Notes under the pieces: generated by a model
The model's database searches: none
What the model was told of the DNA's origin: nothing
The model's input: the letters and a program-made list of their open reading frames with translations, nothing else
Part shown: in pieces, positions 20,872-31,924 of the stretch
Numbering within the stretch: position 1 is the stretch's first letter
Layout of the letters: each line of letters starts with the position of its first letter
Made by a program: the position numbers and the translations under genes
From: Drosophila persimilis
Taxonomy: Eukaryota; Arthropoda; Insecta; Diptera; Drosophilidae
Direction of reading: 5' to 3'
NCBI RefSeq assembly: GCF_003286085.1
Contig: NW_020825450.1
Location: forward strand, 1 to 64,000
DNA: 64,000 bases

Positions 20872-21419
20872 TAACTGTAGTGGTATTTGTATTTTGATTG
20901 CATGCTTAGTTTCTTAGTAAGTTTAGTACTAATTTTCCTCGAATGTTAGTCTAATAGCTATCTTTCTTGCATGTTCGCGTTTGGTTCGGCTACGCACCGC
21001 GCGTCATGCGGCAGCGCCCCTCGGTCGGTTGGGCGGGAGGAAGGCTGCGTTTTGCCTGGGATCCGCGGGTAACAGCCTTCTGCTGGTGTCACACGGGCCA
21101 CTTGATGGTGCAGTAACTGCATCGCCTCTTGAAAGATGCAGTCATTGCATGTCAACGTCCAAAGTAAGCTGAAATTAAAGAAGCTGTACTCATAGTGATC
21201 CGCTATGTATAGGATGTTGCTATTGACTGGACAGGTTAGAGACTGGTTGTCAACGAGTTATCAACCAAGCTGATCGAATGGCAAGGAGTTGGAAATCAGT
21301 ACATGAAAATTGGCCATTCTTGAGCATGCTGAAAAAGTTGAATGCTGAGTAATTTTTTTTTATTTACTTAACTAGAATTTATATGCAGAAATTATATGGC
21401 GGTCGGATATAGTTTTTTT
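20872..21419 (+). other. CR1 3' end and unclassified sequence, unit B copy 1
   Basis: The first ~80 bases look like a CR1 3'UTR. The remaining ~470 bases (GC-rich around 20990-21110, AT-rich after 21330) are not recognised. The last 50 bases ('atgcagaaattatatggcgg', then a T run) also occur at 27740, 60869 and, without a DINE-1 behind them, at 62048. Confidence 0.45.
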
Positions 21420-22481
21420 TATACCCGATACTCAAAATGAGTATTGGGGTATATTAGATTTGTGGTAAAAGTGGATGTGTGTAACGTCCAGAAGGAATCG
21501 TTTCCGACCCCATAAAGTATATATATTCTTGATCAGCATCAATAGCCGAGTCGATTGAGCCATGTCTGTCTGTCCGTCCCCTTCAGACTATAAGAGCTAG
21601 AGCAACGATGTTTTGGATCCAGATTTCTGTGATATGTCACTGCTCCAAAAATATTTCAAAACTGTGCGCCGCCCACTTCCGCCCCCACAAAGGGCAAAAA
21701 TCTGTGGCATCCACAATTTCGACGATACGAGAAAACTAAAAACGCAGAATCGTAGAAGATGACCATATCTTCTAGAGTGCAAAATCTGAACCAGATCGTA
21801 TAATTATTATAGCCAGAATCAAGAAGACAATTTCATTAATTCTCGCTCTTTCTCTCTCTAACACACAGGTTTCATGGTCGGTTTTGCCAATTGCAAAATA
21901 TGAGTTCAAGGATCTCAGAACCTATAAGAGCCAGAGCAACCAAATTTGGTATCCACACTCCTGTGATATCGGACCTTGACCATGTTGTGTCAAAATTTCG
22001 CCACACCCCCTTCCGCCCCCGCAAAGGACGAAAATCTGAGGCATCCACAAATCTCATAGACTATTAAGGCTAGAGTAACCAAATTTGGTACACACACTCC
22101 TTTGAGATGTCACTATAAAACGTATATCTCAAAATTTCGCCCCAGCCTCTTCCGCCCCCACAAAGAACGAAAATCTGTTGCATCCACAATATTACAGATT
22201 CGAGAAAACTAAAAACGCAGAATCATAGATAATGACCATATCTATCAGATTGCTGAATCTGTATCAGATCGGATCATTTTTGTAGCCAAAAGGAACAAAT
22301 CAATTTGCACTGGCTACGCAGCGCCCGACGTCACGATCAGACTGATTTTCTGTCTCGCACGCACTCTTTGTCGTGTCGTTTAATATTAGCGGCGTCTGCC
22401 GGAGGAGAGCCATACTGACTTAGTATCGGGAATAACTGTAGAGTTGCGGTGTCCGCAGCAACTCACAACGTTCCCCCCTCG
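21420..22481 (+). mobile_element. DINE-1-like element, full length
   Basis: The complete element runs from 'tatacccgatactc' to 'cccccctcg'. The GTCY tract is minimal (about 21563-21578). Internal modules appear at about 21660, 21990 and 22140. It sits in a T run between 'ggatatag' and 'cattgaatttcag'-type sequence. Confidence 0.85.
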
Positions 22482-22883
22482 TTTTTCATTTAATTTCAGA
22501 AAGTTTTAAATTCCCTGGAATCAAAAGTCAAACCTTATTGAAAATATTTTATTTTTTCTGAATTTTCTTATACCCCATGTCCAACCGTGAAATTTTGTTT
22601 GCATGTAGTGTTGTGAAATCCTAGATACGAGATTTCAATGTTGAGCAGAACTGCTCTGGGGAATCTTTGCGTTTAATAATATACTACACGATATAGAAAA
22701 TTCGAGATTTATTCATTTGGACTTCAATCAACTTAAACTTTAATCGCAATCGCGTACAGTGTACAATTTAATACGGGTAATATGGCTTTAAGCGCGGCCG
22801 TCTGCAACTGCTTGATTGTCGCTGTGATTTCGTCGACACGCAAGCGAAGACTTCTTGGTGATCGGAGACGAGGTCCCGCCGCC

Positions 22884-23132
22884 CTAGCATGAAACGACGC
22901 CGTTCTCCGAATGGGCAATCGCAGTTACAGAGCTCTCACTCTCTTTGTAGTTTGACCCTTGGAAAACAGTCCATGCCGCCCCCAATACTGGGACCAGTAT
23001 TAGAAACCAAAGGATGTCACATGTGAATGCTCTGTGAATAAATAAAGTGTTCGTTATGGTACATGTATGGTCGAAAGGAGCTAGCAACGGTGGTAGGATT
23101 ATTCTGAGGTCTGTGGCAACGGGAGCCGACAT
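22884..23132 (-). CDS. 82-residue membrane frame, copy 2
   Basis: Same start, stop and protein as at 16080-16328. See that entry for the hydrophobic segment and alternatives. Confidence 0.35.
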   Translation of the reverse strand: MSAPVATDLRIILPPLLAPFDHTCTITNTLFIHRAFTCDILWFLILVPVLGAAWTVFQGSNYKESESSVTAIAHSENGVVSC

Positions 23133-23748
23133 AGTTTAGGGGCCGATCGTTTGTATACGCCTGATGCTGTTTTCAGCATCTGACTAAACTGTCAGCTCCA
23201 GGATGAACTTCTATTATCCTTCCCAGCTTCCACTCGTTGGGTGGCAGTCGGTCATCCTTGACAATTACTAGATCGCTGACTTGTAGATTGTCGGTTTCAT
23301 GTCGCCACTTTGGACGGGCTTGAAGCTGTGATAGCCAATCCGAACTCCAACTAGTTGGCGGATGGACTCTATGTAGAGGAAGATCGGCCATCAATTGTGC
23401 TGCTGGTTTCGGTCAGTGACGAAAACATCGGACGCATTGTCGAAGAATGCGTTTGACAGTTCGTTTTCCGTTGACTATCCAGAATTTGTGTCGAATAGTG
23501 GCCAGCGTTAATTCGGTGCCGCCGTGGAGTGCGAGACGAAGGGCATTACGCACGACGAGATCGGTAAAATGATGATGATTGGGAATGATCATTGGTTGTC
23601 GCTGGCTTATTGGAAGGTGCATTGCATTTCGCAGTCGACCTCTGACTCGTAGAATTTGTTGGTCATCTAGAAATGTGGCAAAGCTAGACATATTGTGAAT
23701 CACGAGCATGCTTGATTCACGGTGGTGGGGACGTTGTTGAGAAAAATT
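23099..23748 (-). pseudogene. BEL pol remnant, copy 2
   Basis: Integrase zinc-binding region (23413-23709), in-frame TGA, then ADLPLHRVHPPT fused to the C-terminal region (23173-23394). The catalytic core is absent at the identical junction to copy 1. Confidence 0.65.
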
Positions 23749-23749
23749 A

Positions 23750-24063
23750 GCTTATATATACTTAGTTTTACATACCCTACATAACGAAAAGAAGAGAGAA
23801 GAAAAATGATCACACTATAAAAAGACAAGAAGAAAAATGGTCACAATATGAAAAGACAAGGTAACATTATTTTGAGCAGTCGATAAAAGAGCGGGGAGAA
23901 AAGACGAAGCGTCCGTAGATACATATAAGAATAAAATGTATTAACCTCCTTTTGCAAATAGGAAATAAAACGCAACCAACGCCTAAGTACCGATGAAGAT
24001 AAGCGATTGTGTGTTTATCCGCAATTCTCACGTTCCTGGACACAACAGGGTGTTATCTTATAA
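23750..24063 (-). other. 3' flank of NHL-like gene, copy 2
   Basis: Same AT-rich flank as 16945-17262. Confidence 0.5.
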
Positions 24064-24176
24064 TCAATAGACATACAGCAGATCCATCACAAGAACTTGA
24101 TGGTTATTCTTGGCCAGAGTGACCACATAACCTTCGGATGTGATCTTCAAGCCGCAGCAACGTGAAACATTCAGTT
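24064..24176 (-). pseudogene. Brat-like NHL protein, last ~37 codons
   Basis: This is the end of the NHL-like reading frame, cut at 24176 by the junction with CR1 ('attcagtt|accacagg'). The TAG stop of the other copies is TAT here, and the frame runs one codon on to a TGA. Confidence 0.55.
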
Positions 24177-24555
24177 ACCACAGGTACTAGGCCTGTGGTG
24201 ACTAAACCACTGGTGGGAGTCCCACCAAAACGACAAGTTTTTGTTTCACGGCTGGCCTAATGATGTAATTGCTTTTATTCAAAGCAAAATAAAAGCCGTG
24301 GGTTTAAAGGTGGAGAAATTTAACTTCTCTTATGCCAGGGAGATAGCCTCGTTTAAGATAAGCATCTCCCCAACTCAATTTGACACCATTTGCTCCACCA
24401 AATTTTGGCCGGAGCATTTGGTGGTGAAGGAGTTTAAGGCTAAGAAGAAGAATAGGCCCCCCATATCCCTTCCAAATCTTTCCAGTGTGCCACCCTCAAC
24501 CTCAACTTCCTCTTCCTCAACTTCCCGTCTTGCTTCCACCTTTCCAAAAAACTAA
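24177..24555 (+). pseudogene. CR1 ORF1 C-terminal fragment
   Basis: Same C-terminal domain and Ser/Thr tail as 17849-18163, with the same 14-base deletion after the KRQVFVSRLA segment. Cut at its start by the NHL fragment. Confidence 0.6.
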
Positions 24556-24578
24556 CTTCTCTTTTAGTAACCTATCAG

Positions 24579-27250
24579 AATGTAAGAGGCTTGCGTAGTA
24601 AGCTCAGCATTCTTTTCCGGGATAGTGTTGCATTTGCTTCCCACGTTATTGTGTTTACTGAAACCTGGTTAAAGCCGGACATTCTTAGTTCCGAGGTTTT
24701 GGCAGGTCGGTACACAACTTTTAGAAAGGACCGTTCGTCTCGACGTGCAGGGGGGGTTCTAATTGCAGTGGACTCTTACTTCACGTCGGAACACTTCACA
24801 GTCCAAGTTCAACAGGAACTGGAATTCCTGTGTGTAAAACTGATTCTTCCCGCTTTCGCTATATTCATTACTTGCTCGTATATCCCACCTTCTTCGGATA
24901 TTTCAATTTATGAGCAGCACTTGTCCGCTTTAACCGCTGTTTCTTCCTCGCTATCTGATAAAGATCGTATGATAATTCTTGGTGACTTCAACTTGCCAGG
25001 AACTGTTTGGTCTTCGGTAAACGAGTCTAGTATCCTAGTGCCCATGTCACGACATAACTTTGTTGACGGCTTGCTTGACCTATCCCTGTCTCAAGTCAAC
25101 CATGTGAAAAATTCCTTGGGTCGATTGCTTGATCTGTGCTTTGTATCGGATCCTACCACCTACCACCCTACTTTCGAGGTGTCGCTAGATATAGGACCAA
25201 CTGTATTGGATCGGTCGAGTAGGCTGCCCGAACGTGTCCGCTGCTTTCGTAAAGCCGAGTTTGCGAAGCTTCTTGTGTCCCGCTTTCTTGTCCGACTAGA
25301 TCTGGAAAACCCCCTTGGTTTACCAAAGAGTTATCCAGTCTAAACAACTTAAAATCAAGACTTTATAAAAAATTTCAAGAAGTGGGTTCTCCTACTTCTC
25401 ACTCTCGCTATGTATTAGCTCGGTCAATCTTTTCAGTTCTTAATGCTCAATGCTATAAGAACTACCTATCTCGATGCAGGATACGTTTTTCTCAGGACCC
25501 TAAACAGTTTTACAGCTTCGTAAACAGTAAGCGTAGAACGTCCGCACACCCATCCTCGCTATCATTTTGTAATACGTCGGCAAATAATGATCAGGCAATT
25601 GCCGATCTTTTTGCCCAATTCTTCAAACCACCTATTCTGAGGAAAGCTACTCTGGTCATCCTATGGGTCATCATATGGGTACCATACGGTTTTCCGAGGT
25701 CGAATGGCATTTTCAGTCCCTTGTTAAATGAATGTTCCCTACTTCATGATCTTCGACTAGTTAAGCCGGTGTTTTCACCGGGTCCAGACGGGGTTCCAGG
25801 TTGTGTACTCAGGTACTGCGCCGAGGCTCTGTGTGGACCTTTGCTTAAACTATTCACCCTGTCCATTGATTCTTCTTGCTTCCCCCCGATCTGGAAGGAA
25901 TCGTTTATAATTCCTCTCCATAAAAAAGGTAGCAAGTCTGATGCAAAAAATTATAGAGGTATAGCAAAGTTATCCGCTATTCCTAAAATGTTTGAGAAGG
26001 TTTTAACTCCACACTTGCAACTTCTCTGCAAGTCACTTATATCTCCAACTCAGCATGGATTTATAAGGCGGCGATCAACCACCACGAACTTGTTAGAGTT
26101 TACCTCTTTCATTATTAAAGGCTTTCAATGTAACTTACAGACGGATGTTATTTACACCGACTTTACTAAAGCATTCGACTCTGTAAACCATTCCCCTTTA
26201 GCGCATAAACTTGACCTTTTAGGGTTTCCGCCCAACCTCCTGAGATGGATTTCTAGCTATCTTTGTTCTAGGTCTCAAAGAGTCCTCTTCAAAAACTCCC
26301 TCTCTTTACCAGTAAAGGTTTCTTCGGGAGTACCACAAGGCAGCCATCTAGGCCCCTTACTCTTCACACTCTTTATTAATGACTTACCTTTAGTATTAAC
26401 ATACTCTCGAGTACTTATGTATGCGGATGATGTTAAACTCTGTGTCCAGTACAAGGACATTTCATTTCATTCTCGCTTGCAATCCGATCTCAATAACTTT
26501 CAGTCATGGTGTTGTGCAAACTTGTTACATCTTAATGCCTCGAAATGCAAAGTTATGACATTTCTTCGTTCTAGCCCTTTGTTGGCTCCCTACAGCCTAT
26601 TTGGTGGTTCTCTTGAGAGAATTACCCTGGTGGATGATCTGGGTGTTATGTTAGACCCCAAGTTAAAGTTTTCCGAACACATTTCTACCATGGTAAATAA
26701 GGCCATGGGCGTGCTTGGGTTTATAAAGAGGTGGTCAAAGGAATTTGACGACCCCTATATAACAAAGACTCTCTATACCTCGCTTGTTCGTCCGATCTTA
26801 GAATACGGCTCCTGTGTATGGTGCCCTCAGTACAAAGTACACCAGGACCGTATAGAATCAGTACAGAAAAACTTTTTACTCTTTGCTCTGCGGGGCCTTA
26901 ACTGGGATGCGGGTGTAAGACTCCTATCTTATTCTAGTAGACTACTATTAGTAAACCTCCCATCCTTAGTTAACCGTAGAAAAATGCTCGGTGTGATATT
27001 TATGCACAACTTGATCAGGGGTGACATAGACAGCCATGATCTGTTGAGCCGCATAAACTTCACGATTCCTATTAGACTGGCTAGAAATTTTATACCGTTG
27101 TTCCTTCCACTTTGTAGATCGAATTATTCCTTGCATGAACCGTTTAAAGTCTTATGCTGGGATTATAATTCCCTCTACCATATTATATCCACCACTAATT
27201 CTCTTCCTCTTATTAAATTATTAATCCTTACACACCTTTCTATTAATTAG
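24579..27250 (+). pseudogene. CR1 ORF2, two frames
   Basis: The first frame (24591-25343) has a fuller endonuclease: QNVRGLRSK, FTETWL, IILGDFNLPG, and the region up to LGRLLDLCFVSD. A ~47-base deletion relative to copy 1 lies at about 25155. A frameshift near 25345 leads to a 622-codon frame (25382-27250) with a complete reverse transcriptase (FTKAFDSVNH, SGVPQGSHLGP, YADDVK) and C-terminal region to its natural end. This is the best CR1 polymerase in the window. Confidence 0.78.
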
Positions 27251-27798
27251 TAACTGTAGTGGTATTTGTATTTTGATTGCATGCTTAGTTTCTTAGTAAG
27301 TTTAGTACTAATTTTCCTCGAATGTTAGTCTAATAGCTATCTTTCTTGCATGTTCGCGTTTGGTTCGGCTACGCACCGCGCGTCATGCGGCAGCGCCCCT
27401 CGGTCGGTTGGGCGGGAGGAAGGCTGCGTTTTGCCTGGGATCCGCGGGTAACAGCCTTCTGCTGGTGTCACACGGGCCACTTGATGGTGCAGTAACTGCA
27501 TCGCCTCTTGAAAGATGCAGTCATTGCATGTCAACGTCCAAAGTAAGCTGAAATTAAAGAAGCTGTACTCATAGTGATCCGCTATGTATAGGATGTTGCT
27601 ATTGACTGGACAGGTTAGAGACTGGTTGTCAACGAGTTGTCAACCAAGCTGATCGAATGGCAAGGAGTTGGAAATCAGTACATGAAAATTGGCCATTCTT
27701 GAGCATGCTGAAAAAGTTGAATGCTGAGTAATTTTTTTTTATTTACTTAACTAGAATTTATATGCAGAAATTATATGGCGGTCGGATATAGTTTTTTT
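27251..27798 (+). other. CR1 3' end and unclassified sequence, unit B copy 2
   Basis: Nearly identical to 20872-21419, with no gene recognised. Confidence 0.45.
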
Positions 27799-28887
27799 TA
27801 TACCCGATACTCAAAATGAGTATTGGGGTATATTAGATTTGTGGTAAAAGTGGATGTGTGTAACGTCCAGAAGGAATCGTTTCCGACCCCATAAAGTATA
27901 TATATTCTTGATCAGCATCAATAGCCGAGTCGATTGAGCCATGTCTGTCTGTCCGTCTGTCCGTCCCCTTCAGCGCCTAATGCTCAAAGACTATAAGAGC
28001 TAGAGCAACGATGTTTTGGATCCAGATTTCTGTGATATGTCACTGCTCCAAAAATATTTCAAAACTGTGCGCCGCCCACTTCCGCCCCCACAAAGGGCAA
28101 AAATCTGTGGCATCCACAATTTCGACGATACGAGAAAACTAAAAACGCAGAATCGTAGAAGATGACCATATCTTCTAGAGTGCAAAATCTGAACCAGATC
28201 GTATAATTATTATAGCCAGAATCAAGAAGACAATTTCATTAATTCTCGCTCTTTCTCTCTCTAACACACAGGTTTCATGGTCGGTTTTGCCAATTGCAAA
28301 ATATGAGTTCAAGGATCTCAGAACCTATAAGAGCCAGAGCAACCAAATTTGGTATCCACACTCCTGTGATATCGGACCTTGACCATGTTGTGTCAAAATT
28401 TCGCCACACCCCCTTCCGCCCCCGCAAAGGACGAAAATCTGAGGCATCCACAAATCTCATAGACTATTAAGGCTAGAGTAACCAAATTTGGTACACACAC
28501 TCCTTTGAGATGTCACTATAAAACGTATATCTCAAAATTTCGCCCCAGCCTCTTCCGCCCCCACAAAGAACGAAAATCTGTTGCATCCACAATATTACAG
28601 ATTCGAGAAAACTAAAAACGCAGAATCATAGATAATGACCATATCTATCAGATTGCTGAATCTGTATCAGATCGGATCATTTTTGTAGCCAAAAGGAACA
28701 AATCAATTTGCACTGGCTACGCAGCGCCCGACGTCACGATCAGACTGATTTTCTGTCTCTCTCGCACGCACTCTTTGTCGTGCCGTTTAATATTAGCGGC
28801 GTCTGCCGGAGGAGAGCCATACTGACTTAGTATCGGGTATAACTGTAGAGTTGCGGTGTCCGCAGCAACTCACAACGTTCCCCCTCG
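27799..28887 (+). mobile_element. DINE-1-like element, full length
   Basis: Both termini are present and the GTCY tract is short (about 27942-27964). The internal modules match 21420-22481 closely, as expected for a duplicated block. Confidence 0.85.
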
Positions 28888-29290
28888 TTTTCATTGAATT
28901 TCAGAAAGTTTTAAATTCCCTGGAATCAAAAGTCAAACCTTATTGAAAATATTTTATTTTTTCTGAATTTTCCTATACCCCATGTCCAACCGTGAAATTT
29001 TGTTTGCATGTAGTGTTGTGAAATCCTAGATACGAGATTTCAATGTTGAGCAGAACTGCTCTGGGGAATCTTTGCGTTTAATAATATACTACACGATATA
29101 GAAAATTCGAGATTTATTCATTTGGACTTCAATCAACTTAAACTTTAATCGCAATCGCGTACAGTGTACAATTTAATACGGGTAATATGGCTTTAAACGC
29201 GGCCTTCTGCAACTGCTTGATTGTCGCTGTGATTTCGTCGACACGCAAGCGATGACTCTTCTTGGTGATCGGAGACGAGGTCCCGCCGCC

Positions 29291-29539
29291 CTAGCATGAA
29301 ACGACGCCGTTCTCCGAATGGGCAATCGCAGTTACAGAGCTCTCACTCTCTTTGTAGTTTGACCCTTGGAAAACCGTCCATGCCGCGCCCAATACTGGGA
29401 CCAGTATTAGAAACCAAAGGATGTCACATGTGAATGCTCTGTGAATAAATAAAGTGTTCGTTATGGTACATGTATGGTCGAAAGGAGCTAGCAACGGTGG
29501 TAGGATTATTCTGAGGTCTGTGGCAACGGGAGCCGACAT
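29291..29539 (-). CDS. 82-residue membrane frame, copy 3
   Basis: Same protein as the frame at 16080-16328, with an unchanged hydrophobic segment. Confidence 0.35.
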   Translation of the reverse strand: MSAPVATDLRIILPPLLAPFDHTCTITNTLFIHRAFTCDILWFLILVPVLGAAWTVFQGSNYKESESSVTAIAHSENGVVSC

Positions 29540-30155
29540 AGTTTAGAGGCCGATCGTTTGTATACGCCTGATGCTGTTTTCAGCATCTGACTAAACTGTC
29601 AGCTCCAGGATGAACTTCTATTATCCTTCCCAGCTTCCACTCGTTGGGTGGCAGTCGGTCATCCTTGACAATTACTAGATCGCTGACTTGTAGATTGTCG
29701 GTTTCATGTCGCCACTTTGGACGGGCTTGAAGCTGTGATAGCCAATCCGAACTCCAACTAGTTGGCGGATGGACTCTATGTAGAGGAAGATCGGCCATCA
29801 ATTGTGCTGCTGGTTTCGGTCAGTGACGAAAACATCGGACGCATTGTCGAAGAATGCGTTTGACAGTTCGTTTTCCGTTGACTATACAGAATTTGTGTCG
29901 AATAGTGGCCAGCGTTAATTCGGTGCCGCCGTGGAGTGCGAGACGAAGGGCATTACGCACGACGAGATCGGTAAAATGATGATGATTGGGAATGATCATT
30001 GGTTGTCGCTGGCTTATTGGAAGGTGCATTGCATTTCGCAGTCGACCTCTGACTCGTAGAATTTGTTGGTCATCTATAAATGAGGCAAAGCTAGACATAT
30101 TGTGAATCAAGAGCATGCTTGATTCACGGTGGTGGGGACGTTGTTGAGAAAAATT
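29506..30155 (-). pseudogene. BEL pol remnant, copy 3
   Basis: Same zinc-binding part, same TGA and same core deletion as copies 1 and 2, with several private substitutions (for example FASFIDDQQ, and W to C in RHKFCIVNG). Confidence 0.65.
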
Positions 30156-30200
30156 AGCTTATATATACTTAGTTTTACATACCCTACATAACGAAAAGAA

Positions 30201-31138
30201 GAGAGAAGAAAAATGATCACACTATAAAAAGACAAGAAGAAAAATGGTCACAATATGAAAAGACAAGGTAACATTATTTTGAGCAGTCGATAAAAGAGCG
30301 GGGAGAAAAGACGAAGCGTCCGTAGATACATATACGAATAAAATGTATTAACCTCCTTTTGCAAATAGGAAATAAAACGCAACCAACGCCTAAGTACCGA
30401 TGAAGATAAGCAATTGTGTGTTTATCCGCATCACGTTCCTGGACACAACAGGGTGTTTTCTTATAATCACTAGACATACAGCAGATCCATCACAAGAACT
30501 TGATGGTTATTCTTGGCCAGAGTGACCACATAACCTTCGGATGTGATCTTCAAGCCGCAGCAACGTGAAACATTCAGTTGAGGAAACTCAAAGACCGACT
30601 TGAAAACACCGTCGCTCCCGTAGCAGGTCACATGGATGCGATATCCATGGGTATCCCCAATGAGCAAAAAGAGAGAAGAAAAATGATCACACTATGAAAA
30701 GACAAGAAGAAAAATGGTCACAATATGAAAAGACAAGAAGGTAACATTAGTTTGAGCAGTCGATAAAAGAGCGGGGAGAAAAGACGAAGCGTGCGTACAT
30801 ACATATACGAATAAAATGTATTAACCTCCTTTTGCAAATAGGAAATAAAACGCAACCAACGCCTAAGTACCGATGAAGATAAGCAATTGTGTGTTTATCC
30901 GCATCACGTTCCTGGACACAACAGGGTGTTTTCTTATAATCACTAGACATACAGCAGATCCATCACAAGAACTTGATGGTTATTCTTGGCCAGAGTGACC
31001 ACATAACCTTCGGATGTGATCTTCAAGCCGCAGCAACGTGAAACATTCAGTTGAGGAAACTCAAAGACCGACTTGAAAACACCGTCGCTCCCGTAGCAGG
31101 TCACATGGATGCGATATCCATGGGTATCCCCAATGAGC
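30201..31138 (-). repeat. 470-bp tandem duplication of the NHL gene end and flank
   Basis: Unit 1 is 30201-30670 and unit 2 is 30671 to about 31138. Each has the 3' flank with its two 31-base repeats, followed by the last ~65 codons of the NHL-like frame. Unit 1 ends at 'ccccaatgagcaaaaa', where unit 2 restarts. The two units differ at only a few positions. Confidence 0.7.
30470..30667 (-). pseudogene. Brat-like NHL protein, duplicated C-terminal 65 codons
   Basis: Identical in protein to the last 65 residues of the frame at 30943-31686. It is a copy of the gene end created by the tandem duplication and has no start codon. Confidence 0.65.
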
Positions 31139-31924
31139 AAATCCCCAATGATAAATCCACTGGATATATCAATGCCCGTGGGGTAGCAGGATACCCTCTC
31201 GTTGCCAATGCGATAGAGGAATTCGCCACTGTCCTTGAAAACGGCCACGCCATGAGCCTTCATATCGCAAAGGTAGAAAACATTGTCGCGTATGGCTATG
31301 TCCGAGGGTTCACGCACAAAGACACTGCAGTCGAAGCAGTGCAACAGCATACCCTCCTCGGATATAACAAAGACAGTCGGCGAGACCCTATCGACGGCCA
31401 CAATATGACCCTTGGCGGTGACAGCCAACCCGGTCACAATATCCATAAACCTGATGGAAATCTTGAACATATATGTGCAGCACTTAGAGAAGATCTGCAT
31501 GCGAGAGCGTCCATTGCCGCGATCGCAGACAACGAAATTTCCATTGTGTTGGAAGACAGCCACTTTGCGGGGATAAAAACGCTTGCCGTTCCGCTTGCCG
31601 TTCCGCTTGCCGTTCCGCTTGCCGGCATCGCCAAACTGGAACTTCAGGGCCCCCATTTTGGCCCAAGCAAAAGCCATTCGGTGCATTTAATTGTCCATTG
31701 CCCGCACGCAGGCAGCCAAATTTACACACGATCTTCATGGGAGGGGCTTTACTGTGAACGGCGCTTAAACTGTTGAGAGAAGAATTGGCATCTGGCAGGC
31801 AGTAACCATTATTGTTGTTGAGTCCCACTTGCGCTGGGGCCTGGAGCGCCTGTTCGACCTCTTGCTGCTGCTGTTGTTGTTGTTTAGCAAAACTTGGTCC
31901 GGCCCGATCCTTTAGTGTACCAGA
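30943..31924 (-). pseudogene. Brat-like NHL-domain protein (degenerate host-derived gene)
   Basis: A 247-codon frame with an ATG at 31686 ends at a TAG (30945-30943). It reads as an NHL beta-propeller: [56 protein letters not shown]-type blades, and CYPTGIDIS. This matches the Brat NHL domain as I recall it, including its KFQFG...GKR phrase. Upstream, a different frame from about 31924 encodes a Gln run, Asn run and the first blade (KIVCKFG ... GQLNAPNGF). The two frames meet at about 31650, where part of blade 1 is missing and the frame shifts. A 12-base repeat (31582-31625) inserts extra Gly-Lys-Arg-Asn. Brat RNA-binding residues were not checked. It could be an expressed, shortened gene, but decay is likelier. 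Confidence 0.62.
31582..31625 (-). repeat. 12-bp tandem repeat inside the NHL-like gene
   Basis: Plus-strand 'cttgccgttccg' occurs three times plus a partial copy. On the minus strand it encodes Gly-Lys-Arg-Asn repeats in frame, at a position where Brat, as recalled, has a single GKR. Confidence 0.75.

Larger units (their letters stand above)
17649..20940 (+). mobile_element. CR1-type non-LTR element, 5'-truncated, unit B copy 1
   Basis: This plus-strand non-LTR element lacks its 5'UTR and the ORF1 start. It keeps the ORF1 end, the endonuclease and the reverse transcriptase, and a short 3' tail. The reverse transcriptase phrases NYRGIAKLSAIPK and YADDVK place it with the CR1/DMCR1A-like group of Drosophila by recall. 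It is riddled with frameshifts. Confidence 0.7.
22482..23749 (-). mobile_element. BEL/Pao element fragment, unit B copy 2
   Basis: Nearly identical to 15676-16944, with the same core deletion and the same nonsense codon. Confidence 0.65.
24177..27320 (+). mobile_element. CR1-type non-LTR element, 5'-truncated, unit B copy 2
   Basis: Sister of 17649-20940 with a different left junction. It starts later in ORF1 ('accacaggtactaggcc') and keeps ORF1 end, endonuclease and reverse transcriptase. Confidence 0.7.
28888..30155 (-). mobile_element. BEL/Pao element fragment, unit B copy 3
   Basis: Third copy of the same BEL 3' end. It lies directly downstream of the longest NHL-like gene copy, so this may be the arrangement from which copies 1 and 2 were derived. 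Confidence 0.65.

Noticed and set aside
21597-21782. Recurring ~61-codon frames in DINE-1 copies (also 28000, 61136, 5136, 10409)
   Set aside because: They recur because the element recurs, lie in either strand of a non-coding Helitron-class element, and lack an ATG in most cases.
31051-31776. Open plus-strand frame of 241 codons
   Set aside because: It is antisense to the NHL-like frame and has no recognisable domain; the minus frame shows clear NHL blades.
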